From NCBI GenBank assembly GCA_022605955.1, contig JAKCOZ010000008.1, forward strand, positions 39,134,547-39,198,546: a stretch of 64,000 bases of DNA, read 5' to 3'. Each line of letters starts with the position of its first letter. Position 1 is the stretch's first letter. Below, piece after piece: positions 11,401 to 24,500 of this stretch. Both the position numbers and the translations under genes were made by a program. Under the pieces are notes generated by a model. That model did not search any database, was not told the DNA's origin, and saw only the letters and a program-made list of their open reading frames with translations. This DNA is from Rallus limicola (Eukaryota > Chordata > Aves > Gruiformes > Rallidae).

Positions 11401-12528
11401 CAAGATATCCCTGCCAATCCCAGTCAGCCCGTGGTTCTGTGGCAGCAGGGTATGGCCCAAGGTGCTGACAGCCCGTGTCCGTGCAGGTACTACCGCTGCG
11501 ACCGCAGCCTGGTGTGGAACGCTGGGGCGCTGCACTACAGCGACGAGGTGGTGCTGATCAAGAGCCTCACCGCCATGCCCAGCGGCAGGAACGAGCTGAA
11601 GAACCGCGTCTCGGACGTGAACTACATCGGGAAGGGCACCTACACCGACTGCGCCATCAAGCGGGGCATCGAGGAGCTGCTCATCGGGTCAGCGCTGGGG
11701 CTGGGGAGGGCCATGCTGGTGGGGCGGAGGGGGGGGGGGGGGGGGAGCTTTGGGGTTAGGATGTCCCCCTGTGCATGGTGCAGAGCTCTCCCCCCCCAAC
11801 CCCGGGTGGAAGAGGAGGTCAGCTAGGCAAGGGGCGGCAGGTTGCTAGGATGCTGCATGCTCTGACCACAGGCTGGGGCGCTGCCCGGTTTGAGCACCCA
11901 GAGGTGCCCAAGCCGCTCCTTGCCACCTAAACCTGCTCAGCCCTGCATTTAACCCCTTGCAGTGGATCCCATCACAAGGAGAATAAATACCTGATCGTGG
12001 TGACCGATGGACACCCCTTGGAAGGGTACAAGGAGCCCTGTGGAGGCCTGGATGATGCTGCCAATGAAGCCAAACATTTGGGGATCAAAGTGTTCTCAGT
12101 CGCCATCTCCCCCCACCACCTGGTAGGGACCTGGTGGCAGGGATGCTCCCTGCAGGCATCCTGAGCTGGGACCACGGGACCCCCCCTCCCCCCCCCCCAC
12201 CTCCACCCCACCCCCTCCCCGCATGGCAGAGGAGCCTGAGTGCCCCTCAGAGCCCTGGCTGGGAGGGGGGATGCGGGTCCCCGGGGTGCTCTCTGGGGGT
12301 GGGTCCTGCGCCAGCGCCCGCAGGTCTCACTCTGCCCTCCCCAACCCCAGGACCAGCGGCTCAACATCATCGCCACCGACCACGCCTACCGCCGCAACTT
12401 CACCGCCACCAGCCTGAAGCCCACCCGGGAGCTCGACGTGGAGGAAACCATCAACACCATCATTGACATGATTGTGAGCGGCCCCCTCCCCAGCCAGCCC
12501 CCTCCCCAGCCCGCTCTGCCCTTCTCAA

Positions 12529-12570
<42 letters not shown>

Positions 12571-15500
12571 CTTGTCTTGCAGAAAGCTAACACGGAGCAA
12601 TCGGTGAGTGTCCCCTGCGTCACCTCCACCCCCAGTCCTGTCCCTTGACCCTGTGGGTCACCCACAGCCAAGCTGGAGGCTCGGTGGCACGGTCCTGCCC
12701 CACAGGCAGCCGCTGCTTGGCCCCTGCCAGCCTGGGGAGCCCCCTGGCACAGGGTGCAACCCAGCCCTGCTGCTGCCCGCTGCTTCTAATGCTGTTTTCT
12801 CTTTCTCTCTGGGCAGTGCTGCTCCTTTGAGTGCCAGGTGAGTCTTGGGTTGGAGACCCCCGTTCCCTTCCCTGGCATCCTGTGGCCCCAGGCTGGGCCT
12901 CGGTGACCGGTCTAACCCACACCTCTCTCCTGCAGCCTCCCCGAGGGCTCCTCGGACCTCCTGGTGACCCAGGCAGTGAGGTGAGGGACTGGCTGTGGCC
13001 ATGCTGTGGGGCTGGGGTGGTGGGATAGGATCACTGGGGATGCTCAGAGACTGGTCCTCGGCACCCCACCACTGCCCTGTGGAGAGGTGGATGAGGACCT
13101 GTGCCACACTGCCATGCAGCCAGCATCATCTGCTCCCCAGGTCCATGGAGCCTTGCAGCTACCTGCTCTCCTTTCAGGAGGTCATCGTTCTGTTCCTGGG
13201 GATGACAAGCTAACTTTATTTCTGTTCTGTATTGCAGGGAGAAAGAGGCAAGCCAGGTCTTCCCGGCCAGAAAGGAGAGGCTGGAGATCCAGTAAGTGAA
13301 GGACCAGCCCTGGTAACTCTGTGTAGGGGCTGGTTTTTGGCTGCTTTTGGCCAGACTTCCTGGGGACATCATCACCAGCCCTTGCTCCTGCATCACCGTG
13401 TTTCCATGGGGTAGTCAGTGGGACTGTGGCCAGCTGTTCCCCTCCCCAGCCACCCTGCCGAGCAGTGGCTCCTGGTGGGCATCAGGGGATGGCCCCCTCT
13501 TCTCTTGCCACAAGGCTTCCTTGTTCCTCACCCAAAATAGCTGTTCCTCCTGGAGGACACATCTCTGACTCATGTATGCCAGCCCGGGGCTGGACTCTGG
13601 GCTCCCTCCCGCGTCCTCTGACACAACAAGTGCAGCAGTGTTACAGGGAGACCTCTGGTAAATAACAAGCTAATAGCATGAGGAAACTCTTTCCCTCCTC
13701 CTCCCTTTCTGCTCCATTGCCAGGTACATTTAATTCTGGGAGGTGTGTTTCTCCCACACACACGTGAGGGTGCAGTCACTCATCCTGTCCATTCCCAATC
13801 TGGAAATCCTATGTCATCTATTTCATCCCCCCCCTCCCCCCCCCCCCCCCCCCCCCCCCGCCTCTTCCTAAGGGTTTTTTGTTCTTCCCTTTCATCCAAG
13901 ATGATGTGTCCCCAAGTGCCCAGCTTCCCTCACCTCCAGGGAAAGGCTGGAGTCAGTGGAGGGTGAAGTCAGGTCCTCTCTGCCCTCCACAATGGTCCCA
14001 CACTCCCAGACTAGGCAAACAAGGAGGGGAGTTATGGACAGCCTGCTGTGGGGGGGGATATGGTGGATGGGGCCTGAGACCTTGGGGGAAAACTGCCCTG
14101 TGGTGATAGCATCTGCCCCTGTAGAACCATGTTTCTGTTCCCTAGGGCAGACCAGGTGACATGGGACCTGTTGGCTACCAAGGAATGAAGGTATGTGGGG
14201 CTGAAGGGTCGTGGGCATGGTTTTGAGGCTGGGCCCAGGCTTTGTGCTGCCAGTGTTTTCATGTTCCCCTTCTCTCTCCTTTCCTCTCCAGGGTGACAAA
14301 GGAGGTCGTGGAGAAAAGGTGAGGATGGAGAGGATGCTGGGAGGAGCTCTCTGCATCCCCCTGTTTGGCTACCCAGGGCTGCTCCTGTAGATGTCTGGTG
14401 TTGGGGCTGGTATGTGCCTGCACATCCATCCCTCCTGACAGTGCATGGAAGGCACCAGCAGGATCCTGTTGGAGTGGGGATCCAGCAGGGTCAGCTGGTT
14501 TGCAGCTGATGCACCCTCAGTGATCAGACAAGCACCATGCAGTAGGGGAAAGGCTGGGGACTGGTGGTGTTGCGGGGGTGTGGTGAATGCCCCTGGACCC
14601 TCAGACCAAGCTGGTGTGGGGTCCATAGCGTGGTGGGGGGAAGGAGCTGCTCTGTACAGGGCTAACTTCTCCTTCCCTTCCTTGCAGGGCTCGAGAGGAC
14701 CCAAAGGAGCCAAGGTCAGCCTCTACTTTTGCCCCATTTCTTCATTCTGGTTGATGACTGGGGGGAGGAGGGCCTTTGAAAATCACTTCTTCATGGTCCC
14801 TATTCTTCATTTCAGGGTGAGAAGGGCAAGCGTGGAATCGATGGCATCGATGGCATGAAGGTAGATCTCTGCTCCCAGGCACTCTGCTTAGCCTGAGGGC
14901 TCCAAAAACCACTGTGGGGGGTCTGGGAATGAAGCCAGCATCCCACCTTGGGGCAGTGGGTCTGTCTCCCTGCAATGGCTGTCCACCTGCCAGCCTGGGA
15001 CAGGGTTTTGGGACATCCCTTTCAGTGCTTTGGGGTGATGGATGGGGGTCTTTCCATGGGCACCGCTCAGGGAGACCCCTGCTTTGTCATCTGACAGGGT
15101 GAAACTGGATACCCCGGGTTACCTGGCTGCAAAGGCTCACCTGGATTTGATGTACGTACCCTTGTATGCGGATGAGCCGGCACAGCAAGGCTGCCCTGAT
15201 GGCACACAGGAATGGGGGACCCCCCCCAGGAAAGGGAACTGTGGGAGGGAATCACCCCTCTTGGAAAGAAGCCTCTGGACATGCAACACTCATCCCAGGA
15301 ACAGCACCTTCAGGGTGTCCCAGGGTGGGGGTGGGCAATCTGCTCTCTCCTCACCTAGGAGCTGTCCCTTGTAGCATGGGGCTGCCAGAGCAGCTGCACC
15401 CTGTGTTTGGCTGGAGGATGTTTGGCTGGAGGATGTTCAGCCCAGGCAAAGAGCAGCTCAGTGCCAGCCTGGGCTTTACCAACTCCAGCCTGCTGGGACC

Positions 15501-18500
15501 AGCCACGCAAGTGGAGTCTTGGGAGGCTTTGGGACACCTTATTCTGACGCTGCACTGCCCCAGTTCCCCTGCTTGCTTCCACGCTCCCAGGGTGATGCAT
15601 CCACAGCACCACCGGTATCTGGGTGGTGGTGCTGCTGCAGCAGCCCAACCACCACCTTTTCTTTCTGCTGCTTCCCTCTGGGCTGCAGAGGCATGCTCAG
15701 TTGTGCAGGGCTTCAGCAGCGTGGCCGTGGCACTGCTGAAGCAGCTCCATGGTGCAAGAGATGCTGTGCCTTCCCTGCGTCCCTCCTGCCCATCCCACCA
15801 GGGAGCTGCAGGCCAGCCTGCTGGGATGCTTCCTCCTCCATGCCCCACATCTTCTGCACGTGGTGACACCAGCTTGGTTTTCAGTGATGCTGCCTTTATT
15901 TTAACCAGGGAGTTCAAGGCCCACCTGGACCAAAGGGAGATCCTGGTCCTTATGGAGCCAAGGGAGGAAAGGTGAGTCGCTTTGCCCAGCCCCAGGTGGC
16001 AGGAGGAGAGCTGGGACCCCTCTCCTGCAAGAGGGGGTGGTGGTGGTGGCATCCATTGATGCCTGCACATCGCCCACCATGAGATCAGGCTGGTGTGACT
16101 CCCAGAGTGCCCCAGGTTGGCAGGTGGCCACAAGCCTGGCATGAGCATCCCTGAGATACTGGGGTGGGGGGCTGCTGTGAGAAAGTGGCTCATGCTGGGC
16201 AGGTGGGGTGGGAGGGGAGGATCTGCTGGGGATAGGGAGCTCCGTGAGGGGAGGGACCACAGCCCAGAAAAGGGATTGGGGGGTGCCAGAGCTCCTGACA
16301 GCCTTGGTGCTGGGGGAGCTGAAATGCAGCGCTGGGCAAGGGATGGGGTCTTGATGGTGCCCTGTGTCCTTGTGAAGGGGGAACCTGGGGACGATGGAAA
16401 GCCCGGCCGAGAAGGGAACCCCGGCAGTCCTGGAGAGAAGGTGGGTGTGGAGCACCCTCTGCCCTTTGCGAGTGGGAGAGACCCCCTGCTCCGGCCTTGA
16501 CGTTGAAGCAGAGCCCACCCCAGGCTCTGCAAGCACGCAGGGCTTTGCCCCAGGACCTGCTGACCTGTCTTGTTCTCACCCCTGTGGCTTGCTCGTGCAG
16601 GGTGCGCCCGGAAACCGGGGTGAGCCGGGGCCGGCGGGGGAGACGGGCGATGAGGTGAGTCCCATGCCTGCCATGCCCCCGTGCAGGTGTGCTTGCTGGC
16701 CATCCCCACCACCTGACCACCCTGATTATTTCTCTGCAGGGCTCTCCAGGTGTGGATGGTCCTCCTGGAGAACGGGTAAGTGAGGGCACCATGCTGGCAG
16801 GGCACGGGCAGGGGCTGGTACCCTGCGGAGGAGGAGGAGGAGGGTGAGGCTGCTAAAGGTGGGCAGTGAGGAAGGGCTTCGCTCCTGCTCAGAGCAGGTC
16901 CTGATTTTGCGTTCCCACCATCTCCTTGCAGGGTGGCAATGGAGAAAGAGGCCCCCCAGGCTCACCAGGCGACCGTGGACCGAGAGGACAGCCGGTAATT
17001 GCATCTGGGGGGCAGCTTTGGGTGTCTGCTTGCCAGTGAGGCCATGCTTTGCAGCCAGGGGGTTGGGAATGGGTGCCCCGTGGCTAGCCCCACCAGCTGC
17101 AGGCCAGCAAGGGAGCTCAGTGCCTTTACCTCTTGTCCTGGGGAAGGTGGGGGGGGAACCTTCCACTGAGCCCCAGAACTCATCCCTTTATGCTGGCGGC
17201 GAGGCACCAAAGAGCCAAAACCCAGGGGAGAGTGGTCAGCCCCTGCTTCACGGCTGCACCACCGCTTGGTGAAGAGCAAGAGCGAAGAGGCCACGCGTCC
17301 TCCTTGGGGGCTGCGTGGGGATGGAGGGCACAGGGCATCCTGCCTGGCTGGGAGTCACTAGGAAAGTATTTTTCACTGAACTGGGGGGGTAGGTGAGTCA
17401 CCGAGCGTGAGGGTGGGAGGGGACAGACACGGACGGGAGCCCTGGGCAGGCCAGGACAAACATGTGGCAAGCAGCAGGGGTGCCAAGGAGGGATGCGGGG
17501 CGCCACTGCGTAAGGGTGGGGGCTGCAGGAGCCCTGGTCGGTGCCCAGCAGCACCCTCCACCCTGGCACCGCCGCGCTGCCCTGGGCTGAGGACAGCCAG
17601 TGTCCCCCGCCAGCTCGGGAGGGGAGGGTGGGACACAGGCCCGCCCTGGGAAGGGAGCAGCTTGGCAGGGGGCTGCCTTCCCCTTCCTGTTTAGCGCTGG
17701 GTGTGCGGGGCAGATGCGTGGGGAGAGGCACGCCAGCACCCCCAGCTCCCAGCCCAGCTCCCAGCCAAGCTCCCTCCCAAGTTGCAGTCCAAGCACGAGG
17801 CAGCTCAGCCTGGCCAGGAACGCCTCCGCCGGCGCTCGGGGCCCTCTGGAAGCTGTGCTTTACATTTACTGTTTGGCTGAGGCATCTGGAAGCTTCTAGC
17901 CTTGCAAACAACAGCTTTAGGGCTCCGAGCTTTCAACTGCCTTCATCGAAGCTGTGAGCCAGGTGTGACTGTCCCGGGAAGCTTCCGGAGCGTCTCCCTT
18001 CCCCGCGGGCTGGGGGCTGCCCGGCCCTGCGTCTGGGGCCGCAGGCAGAGCAGCACCTCATGCACAGACACTTGCCCTGCAGTTCTCAATCACAGAGTCA
18101 TGGGATGCCTTGGGTTGGAAGGCACCTCCAAAGGCCACCCCGTCCCACCCCTGCACTGAGCAGGGACACCTTTAACTGGAGCAGCTGGCTCAGAGCTTCA
18201 TCCACCCTGACCTTGGATGTCTCCAGGGATGGGGCCTCCCCCACCTCTCTGGGCACCCTGTGCCAGGGTCTCCCCACCCTTAGAGGGAAGAGCTTCTTCC
18301 TCATGCCTCCCCTGAACCTGCCTTGCTCTAGTTTAACCCATCTCCCCTCGTCCCATCGCTCCCTGCCCTTACACACAGCCCTGCCCAGCTTTCCTGTAGG
18401 TCCTTCAGGGACTGGAAGGGGCTCGGAGGTCTCCCTGAGCCTTCTCTTCTCCAGGCTGAACCAGCCCAGCTCTCCCAGCCTGTCTGTGCAGGAGAGGAGC

Positions 18501-21500
18501 TCCAGCTCTCTGAGCATCCTCATGACCTCCTCTGGAGCTGCTCTGAGAGGTCCATGTCCTTGTGCTGCATCCCCAGAGCTGGATGCAGCGCTGCAGGGGG
18601 GTCTCACCAGAGCAGGGCAGAGGGGCAGAAACCCCCATCTTGATCTGCTGGCCACACTTCTGGTGATGCAGCCCATGACTGGGTTGGTCTTCTGGGCTGT
18701 GAGTGCCCCTTGCTGGCTCATGCCCAGCTTTGTGTCCATCAGGACCCAAGTCCTTTCTCACAGGGCTGCTCTCCATCCCATCATCCCTGGCCTGTGTTGG
18801 TAGTGAGGGTTGTCCTGACCCAAGTGCCCACCTCTCTAGGGCGTGCCGTGGCTGTAAGGTGCAAAGCTCCATGCTCAGCTGCCCTGCAGCCCTGTGAGGA
18901 GGGGTAAGGCCCCATTTTGCAGGGTGGTGGGGAGAGCTTTCTTCTGAATTGCCAGGAGCTTGCAGCCAGCCTTTGGGCTGCAGGGATGGGGGAGGGAATA
19001 CCTCCTGCCTCTCTCTTTGCCTGCTCACTCCTGGTTGTGGGTCAGGACATGGGGGAAGGTGTCCCGGTGCCAGCCCAGGTCTGGAAGACAGGCTGCAGTG
19101 TTGGGTTGCAGCTCTGCTGGACTGGTGTAAGGCTGTACCTTCCCACACTGGCTCAGCAGAACTGAGCCATGTCCAGCTCTTGGGCTCCATAGGAGCTGTT
19201 AGGGTGCATAATCACCCGGGCCTGTTCTTCTGGGGCTCTCCTGGGCTATCAGTTCTCTGAGCTGTCAGCAGTGAGAGGTGAGGACATCCCTCCCCAGTGC
19301 TGGCTCTTTCCCTTGGGAATGGCCCTCAGGTCTGTGAGGAGGGCGGGCTGGAGGAAGAGCTGGTGCAGGAAGGAGGGTGCTAGCCTGGGGTCTCTGTGCA
19401 TGGAGACAGCAGCCCCTCTCTGTGCAGGCTGCCTGGGGCAGGAGCTGCCCTAGGAGAGCAGCCGTGGTGGCAGAGGGTGGCTGCAAAGGCCACTGCGTGG
19501 TTTTGGGGCTGGGGCAGGTCTGTGTATCTGCAGAAGCCTCCAAGGATGGACCTCCTCAGGCATTGCCTGTTCTGGCAGAGCACTGCCCCCCCCCTTCCCC
19601 CCTAGAAGGCCTTCCTCAGGGCTATCTTCTTGGCTCCAAGGTGGCCACGCCAGCCTGGCTTTCCCTCCCGGTACCTCTGAGAGTCCCCTACCCAAGCCTG
19701 CCTCTGAACCTCCCCGTTTGGGTGACTGGCTTTCTACCCAGCATGTGCTAGCAGCGCCCGTCCCTGCTCCCCACCATGCCCAGGGCCCGTTGCACCCCAT
19801 GCCCGTCCCTCTTTCGGCTTCTCCTGACCTCTGTGTGTGTGTCTGCAGGGAGAGCCCGGACCCCCCGGTGACCAAGGGCGGGAAGGACCCCTCGGACCAC
19901 CTGGCGACCCGGTAAGAGCTTTGGATTCACCTTCTGGGTGGCAGGGGGAAGCAGTTGGGGCAGTGGGGAGAGTGGGGTTGGGGGCTTAGCTGATGCTATG
20001 GCATCGTGGGGCAATTCCTCAGCGTCTTCCAGGCTGGGTAGCAAAGCTGGGTTAGAGGAGCCAGGGATTCCTAGGAGAACCCAGAATGTGGACAGGGCTA
20101 GAAAAAGGAAGACTTGGCTGCTAGGCTGGGGACAAAGCAACCTCCAGGCCGTTTCCCAGTCCCATGGGAATGGATGTCAACACATCTGACCGGTCTGGAA
20201 ACTGGGAAGTGCAAGCTGGAGCACCACACGAAGGGGCCAGGCTTGGGGCCAGGCGCTGCTCACCTCGGTGAAGGGAGGCAGTGTGATGTGTTGTGTCAGC
20301 AAGGGCAGCCTGATGGGGCCCCAGCTGGTGCTCTGACACCCTTGGCATCTGCAGAGACCGTGTGTCCCAAAGCCAGTGTTCCTCTGCTTGCTGCAAGGTG
20401 TGCTCCTCCTGCTCTGGGGTCTGCTTGTCCTTGTTTGCCTCAAGAAACAGGTCTCAGCTCCACTGGGCTTTCTGGAGAGCAGAGCTGGCTACCTCCAGCT
20501 TGCTCTTCCCAAAGATGTACCCAGCTCCTAGATGAACTCTCAATCTGGAGATGTTGCTGGGTGAATCCCAGAACCACAGGGGTTGGAAGGGCCCCCCAGA
20601 GCCCATGGGGTCCAACCCCCTGCCAAAGCAGGGTCCCTAGGACAGGGCACACAGGGCGGTGTCCAGACGGGGCTGGAATCTCTCCAGAGAAGGAGACTCC
20701 ACACCCCCTGGGCAGCCTGGCCCAGGGCTCCCTCACCCTCACTGGTCCCCAAACAGGGACTTGAATCCTGAACCCTCAGATGAAGGGGCTGCTGTTGTCC
20801 TCACGTTATCCCCAGCATGGGTGACCCTCATGGCAACCTGCACCATGCTGCAGCCTGGGGACAGGGTGTAGTTTTGCCAGGGTTGTGCTCTCCTGGGGTC
20901 AGGCTTCCCTCAAGCCTGCTTCGTGCTAGTGAAGAGCAACCCACGCTTGCACAGGAGGATTGTCCAAATCTTTTTGTGTCCACAGCAGAGCTGAGCTCCT
21001 GCTGCCACCAAAGAGCATCTGGTAGTGTGCAGCTCGTTGGACGCTGTTGTGGTGAGAGGTGGCTGTGGTAGGATGACAGCTCTTTGGATGAGCCTGTCAA
21101 CACTGAAGGCTTGCAGCAGCGGAGGAGGAAGGGCTGGAGATGCTCTCTGTGTGGTAGAGGCTCGTTGGAGGCTCATGGCAGGAGGAGGGTTGTGCAGAAG
21201 AGGAGTTGAGGTGGACTTCTGATGCAAGCCCAGGGGCCGAAGCGCTGTGAGCATGGTGGGGAGTCAGCCAACACTTGGGGAGGAGGAGAAAAGACAAGGG
21301 ACAGTCTCCCTGCTGTCACCAAGCCTGTGGGACACCGGTTTCCCCTCCCCAGCACTGAACTTGAATCAAACCCCATGTCAGAGGTGGAAGCACTAGAGAA
21401 GCAGCTCCAAAGTCTCCCCAGACCAGGGACTGCCCCAGTGGCTCCACAGCCCCAGGGCGACTCCACACACGCGGCTGCAAAGCGAGGAGGGGTTTTTCCA

Positions 21501-24500
21501 TAAGCTGAGGAGGAATGTTTTTACTTGGCCAAATTAAAGATAGATGTGTAATTGGGCTTGGGCAGGAGAGCAGGACTCTGGTGAGCAGAAGTGTTTTTCA
21601 AGCTGTGTTACTCTTTTGGCATGGTGGAAGGGCTCCCAGTACCCTGGGGCTCCCTTTCATCCCCCTCTGTCTGAGAGAGGCGAAAGGTCAGCACACCCTT
21701 TCCCTCATCCTCGGGGTGGGCTTGGTGGACCCTCTCCCCAGGTTGATGCCCATCCCTTCCGGGGGTTCTCCTGGCTCCTAGAAAAGTGGGAGCTGCTAAA
21801 GATTTCCTGACCCAGAGTCCTGCATCTCTCTAAACTCCCCTGCCAAGGGCCGTGAGGGATCTGACCTGTGTGCTAGAGTGAGGACATGCAGGGCCAGCGC
21901 GAGCCAAGCGTGCCGTGGATCCAGCGTTGGCTGATGTTGAGCGGTCATGAGTTCCTTTCCCTCCCCCCTCCTCCCCCCAGCTTTCTCTCCTCTGGGCTTT
22001 TGTGCAGAAATAAGGTCATGTGCCTCTGGGCAGCTTTGTGCTCCGAGCTGTGTGATTTTTTTAAGTTCCCCACACCCATCCATGCACCTTTCCTTGGAAG
22101 GAATCACACAGGATCACAGACTCACAGGGGTTGGAAGGGCCCCCCCAGAGCCCATGGGGTCCAACCCCCTGCCAAAGCAGGGTCCCTAGCACAGGGCACA
22201 CAGGGCGGTGTCCAGACGGGGCTGGAATCTCTCCAGAGAAGGAGACTCCACACCCCCTGGGCAGCCTGGCCCAGGGCTCCCTCACCCTCACTGGGAAGAA
22301 GTTCTTCCCCACATTGGGGGGGAACTCCCTGGGCTCCAACTTGAGTCCATCACCCCTTGTCCTGTCCCCACAGACACTGAGCAGAGGCTGCCCATGTCCC
22401 CTGTGTCCCACCCTTCAGCTCTTGATCCCCAGGGATCAGATCCCCTCTCAGGCTGCTTCTCTCCAGGCTGAGCAGCCCCAGCTCCCTCAGCCTTTCCTCA
22501 CAGGGGAGATGCTCCAGGCCCTTCACAGCCTCCTCTGGAAGGGTGTGTGTGTCATGCGGGGATGGTCAGCACCAGCCTCAGTTGCCTGAGGAGGAGCAGG
22601 GCCATGGCTGGAGGGGGATCTTGGCTTCCAGGTGGTGAGAGCAGGCGCGGAGCTGTGCTGAGCCCCCACACTGCAGCAGCTCTCAGAGGCCCTGCTGATG
22701 ATGCAGAGGAAGCTCTTGGGCAGGCGCTGCTGCTGCCCTGTGTGGGGCGCTGGGAGCCGAGCTGGGCAGGACCGTGGCAGCGATGCAGGATGGGACCCAT
22801 CACCCAGCTGTCGTGGTCTCCCACCACGCTTGCCCTCTGCCCACCTTTGCCACCTCCCTCACCTGGGTACCTGGGGGCTAGAGCATCACTACCCAGTCGC
22901 TGCCTGCCATCGCCACCAATCTCCACCATCGTTACCAACCCGGTGAGGGACCGTTTCCACTAAGCAGGTGCTGGAAGGGCTCCCTTGGGCATCTATTGGA
23001 GCTCTCAGAAGGGAAGAAAACCCTAGCTCCTCCTGCCTTGTCTCTGGCCAGCCCCACAGCTGAGGAGCCAGGGGCCGCTGCCCAGATGGGATGTGGCAGA
23101 GTGACAGCTCCAGCAGGGCTGCCAGGGCTCTGCAGCCTCCTGAGGACAGAAACTCCCCGGAGCCACGAATGAGCTTCTGCCACCACGGCTGCAACCCAGA
23201 TGTGTTGGAGCCCTGAGGGGTGGGGAGGGCCTCTCTGGAAGTAGGACTGTGTCACCTTCAAGGTGACGTGCTCCACCAAGGGCCATTCTTTGTCCTGGGG
23301 GCAACTCTGTCACAGCCCATGAGATGCCACTGTGCAACCAAGCTGCTCTTTGCTGCTGGAAAGCATCGCCCCTGCCTCCCCAGTCCTCTTCCCCACCAGG
23401 TCATCTGCTGCTCAGTGTGGAGCAAGGGGGGAGCTTGTGGGGCCTCAGAGGACGTTTCCTCCTGCAGCCTGGCTGCTGCTGGAAGCACATGGTGTTCAAC
23501 CCACAGCTGCAGTGTCACACCTTGGCCAGAAAGCTTCTTGCTTTGGCCCCTGCTCAGCAGCAATCTGGCCAGGGCTGCCTCTGACAGGGCTTTGCAGGGC
23601 GTAAGGAAGCCTGTTGGAGCTGCAGCTCCTGAGGCATCTCCCCACTTGTGTTCATGCCCATCAATAAGTCCTTTCTTACTAGGCTGGCCAAGGCAGGGGT
23701 GACTCACTGATGGGGCAAGGCACAAGGCAGATGCCCCCACCCACCACATAAAGGGACCAGCCCTGCAGGGCAGGAGTGGCCCTGTTGTGAGATCTCTTTG
23801 TGTCTCCCTAGGGCGCGGCTGGACTCCAGGGACCCAAGGGCTACAGGGGAGACGATGGTCCCCGCGGTGTTGAGGTCAGTGCTGCTTCGTCACTGCATCT
23901 TCTAAGGGAAGACCAGGAGATGCTGCCCGTTGGGGCTCTCCCCAGATCCTTCAGGCTTTGGGAGCCTGTTGCGGGTACAAACCTGGGTGCTGGTTTCCTG
24001 GCAGCTGTACTGAGGCATTCCCCATGGATCCTCAAGGCCACGGCTGCCTCTTTCCCTACCTCTGAGGTGACTTCATGGGTGGGGTGTAGCCACCCTGTTA
24101 GCCGTGCAGCTTCTCATCACAGAAGCCAGTAGAGCTGCTCTCCACGGGCTGCACCCCAAATCTACCTATAGGTTCAAACCCCAGAAGCTGAATCCCCAGC
24201 CCAGCCCTGGGCTTGGCATTGCAAAACACTTCCCACAATGGGCTTCTGACAGTAGCTGGCTGCCTCTGAAGGCATTGCCTTCCCAGCTCAGAGGATGGCA
24301 TGCAAGGCTTGACCTCTGCTTCTCCTTCCAGGGCCCAAAGGGATTTCCTGGAGCACCTGGACTGCCTGGAGACCCTGGCCTGATGGGAGAAAGGGTGAGT
24401 GCTGTTTGTCTGGTGGCACTGCGTGCCACGTGGACAGGATGCACGGCAGGCTGGCCCCACGCAACACGGTCCTGCTGTGAGGGAGAAAAGGAATTCCAGT

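Larger units (their letters stand above)
9815..11486 (+). other. COL6A1 intron 2
   Basis: 1.67-kb intron. It contains a two-copy 25-bp repeat (11087-11136), a CR1 fragment (about 11240-11360) and G-runs. No alternative exon is supported. Confidence 0.85.
19912..23811 (+). other. COL6A1 intron 20
   Basis: The longest intron (3.9 kb), carrying two antisense CR1 tails of the same young-looking subfamily. No other exon is supported. Confidence 0.85.

Noticed and set aside
15351..16805. Minus-strand frame of nearly 500 codons across COL6A1 exons 15-18
   Set aside because: Antisense to confirmed collagen exons and their introns. Gly-X-Y exons lack stop codons on the opposite strand, which creates such shadows.
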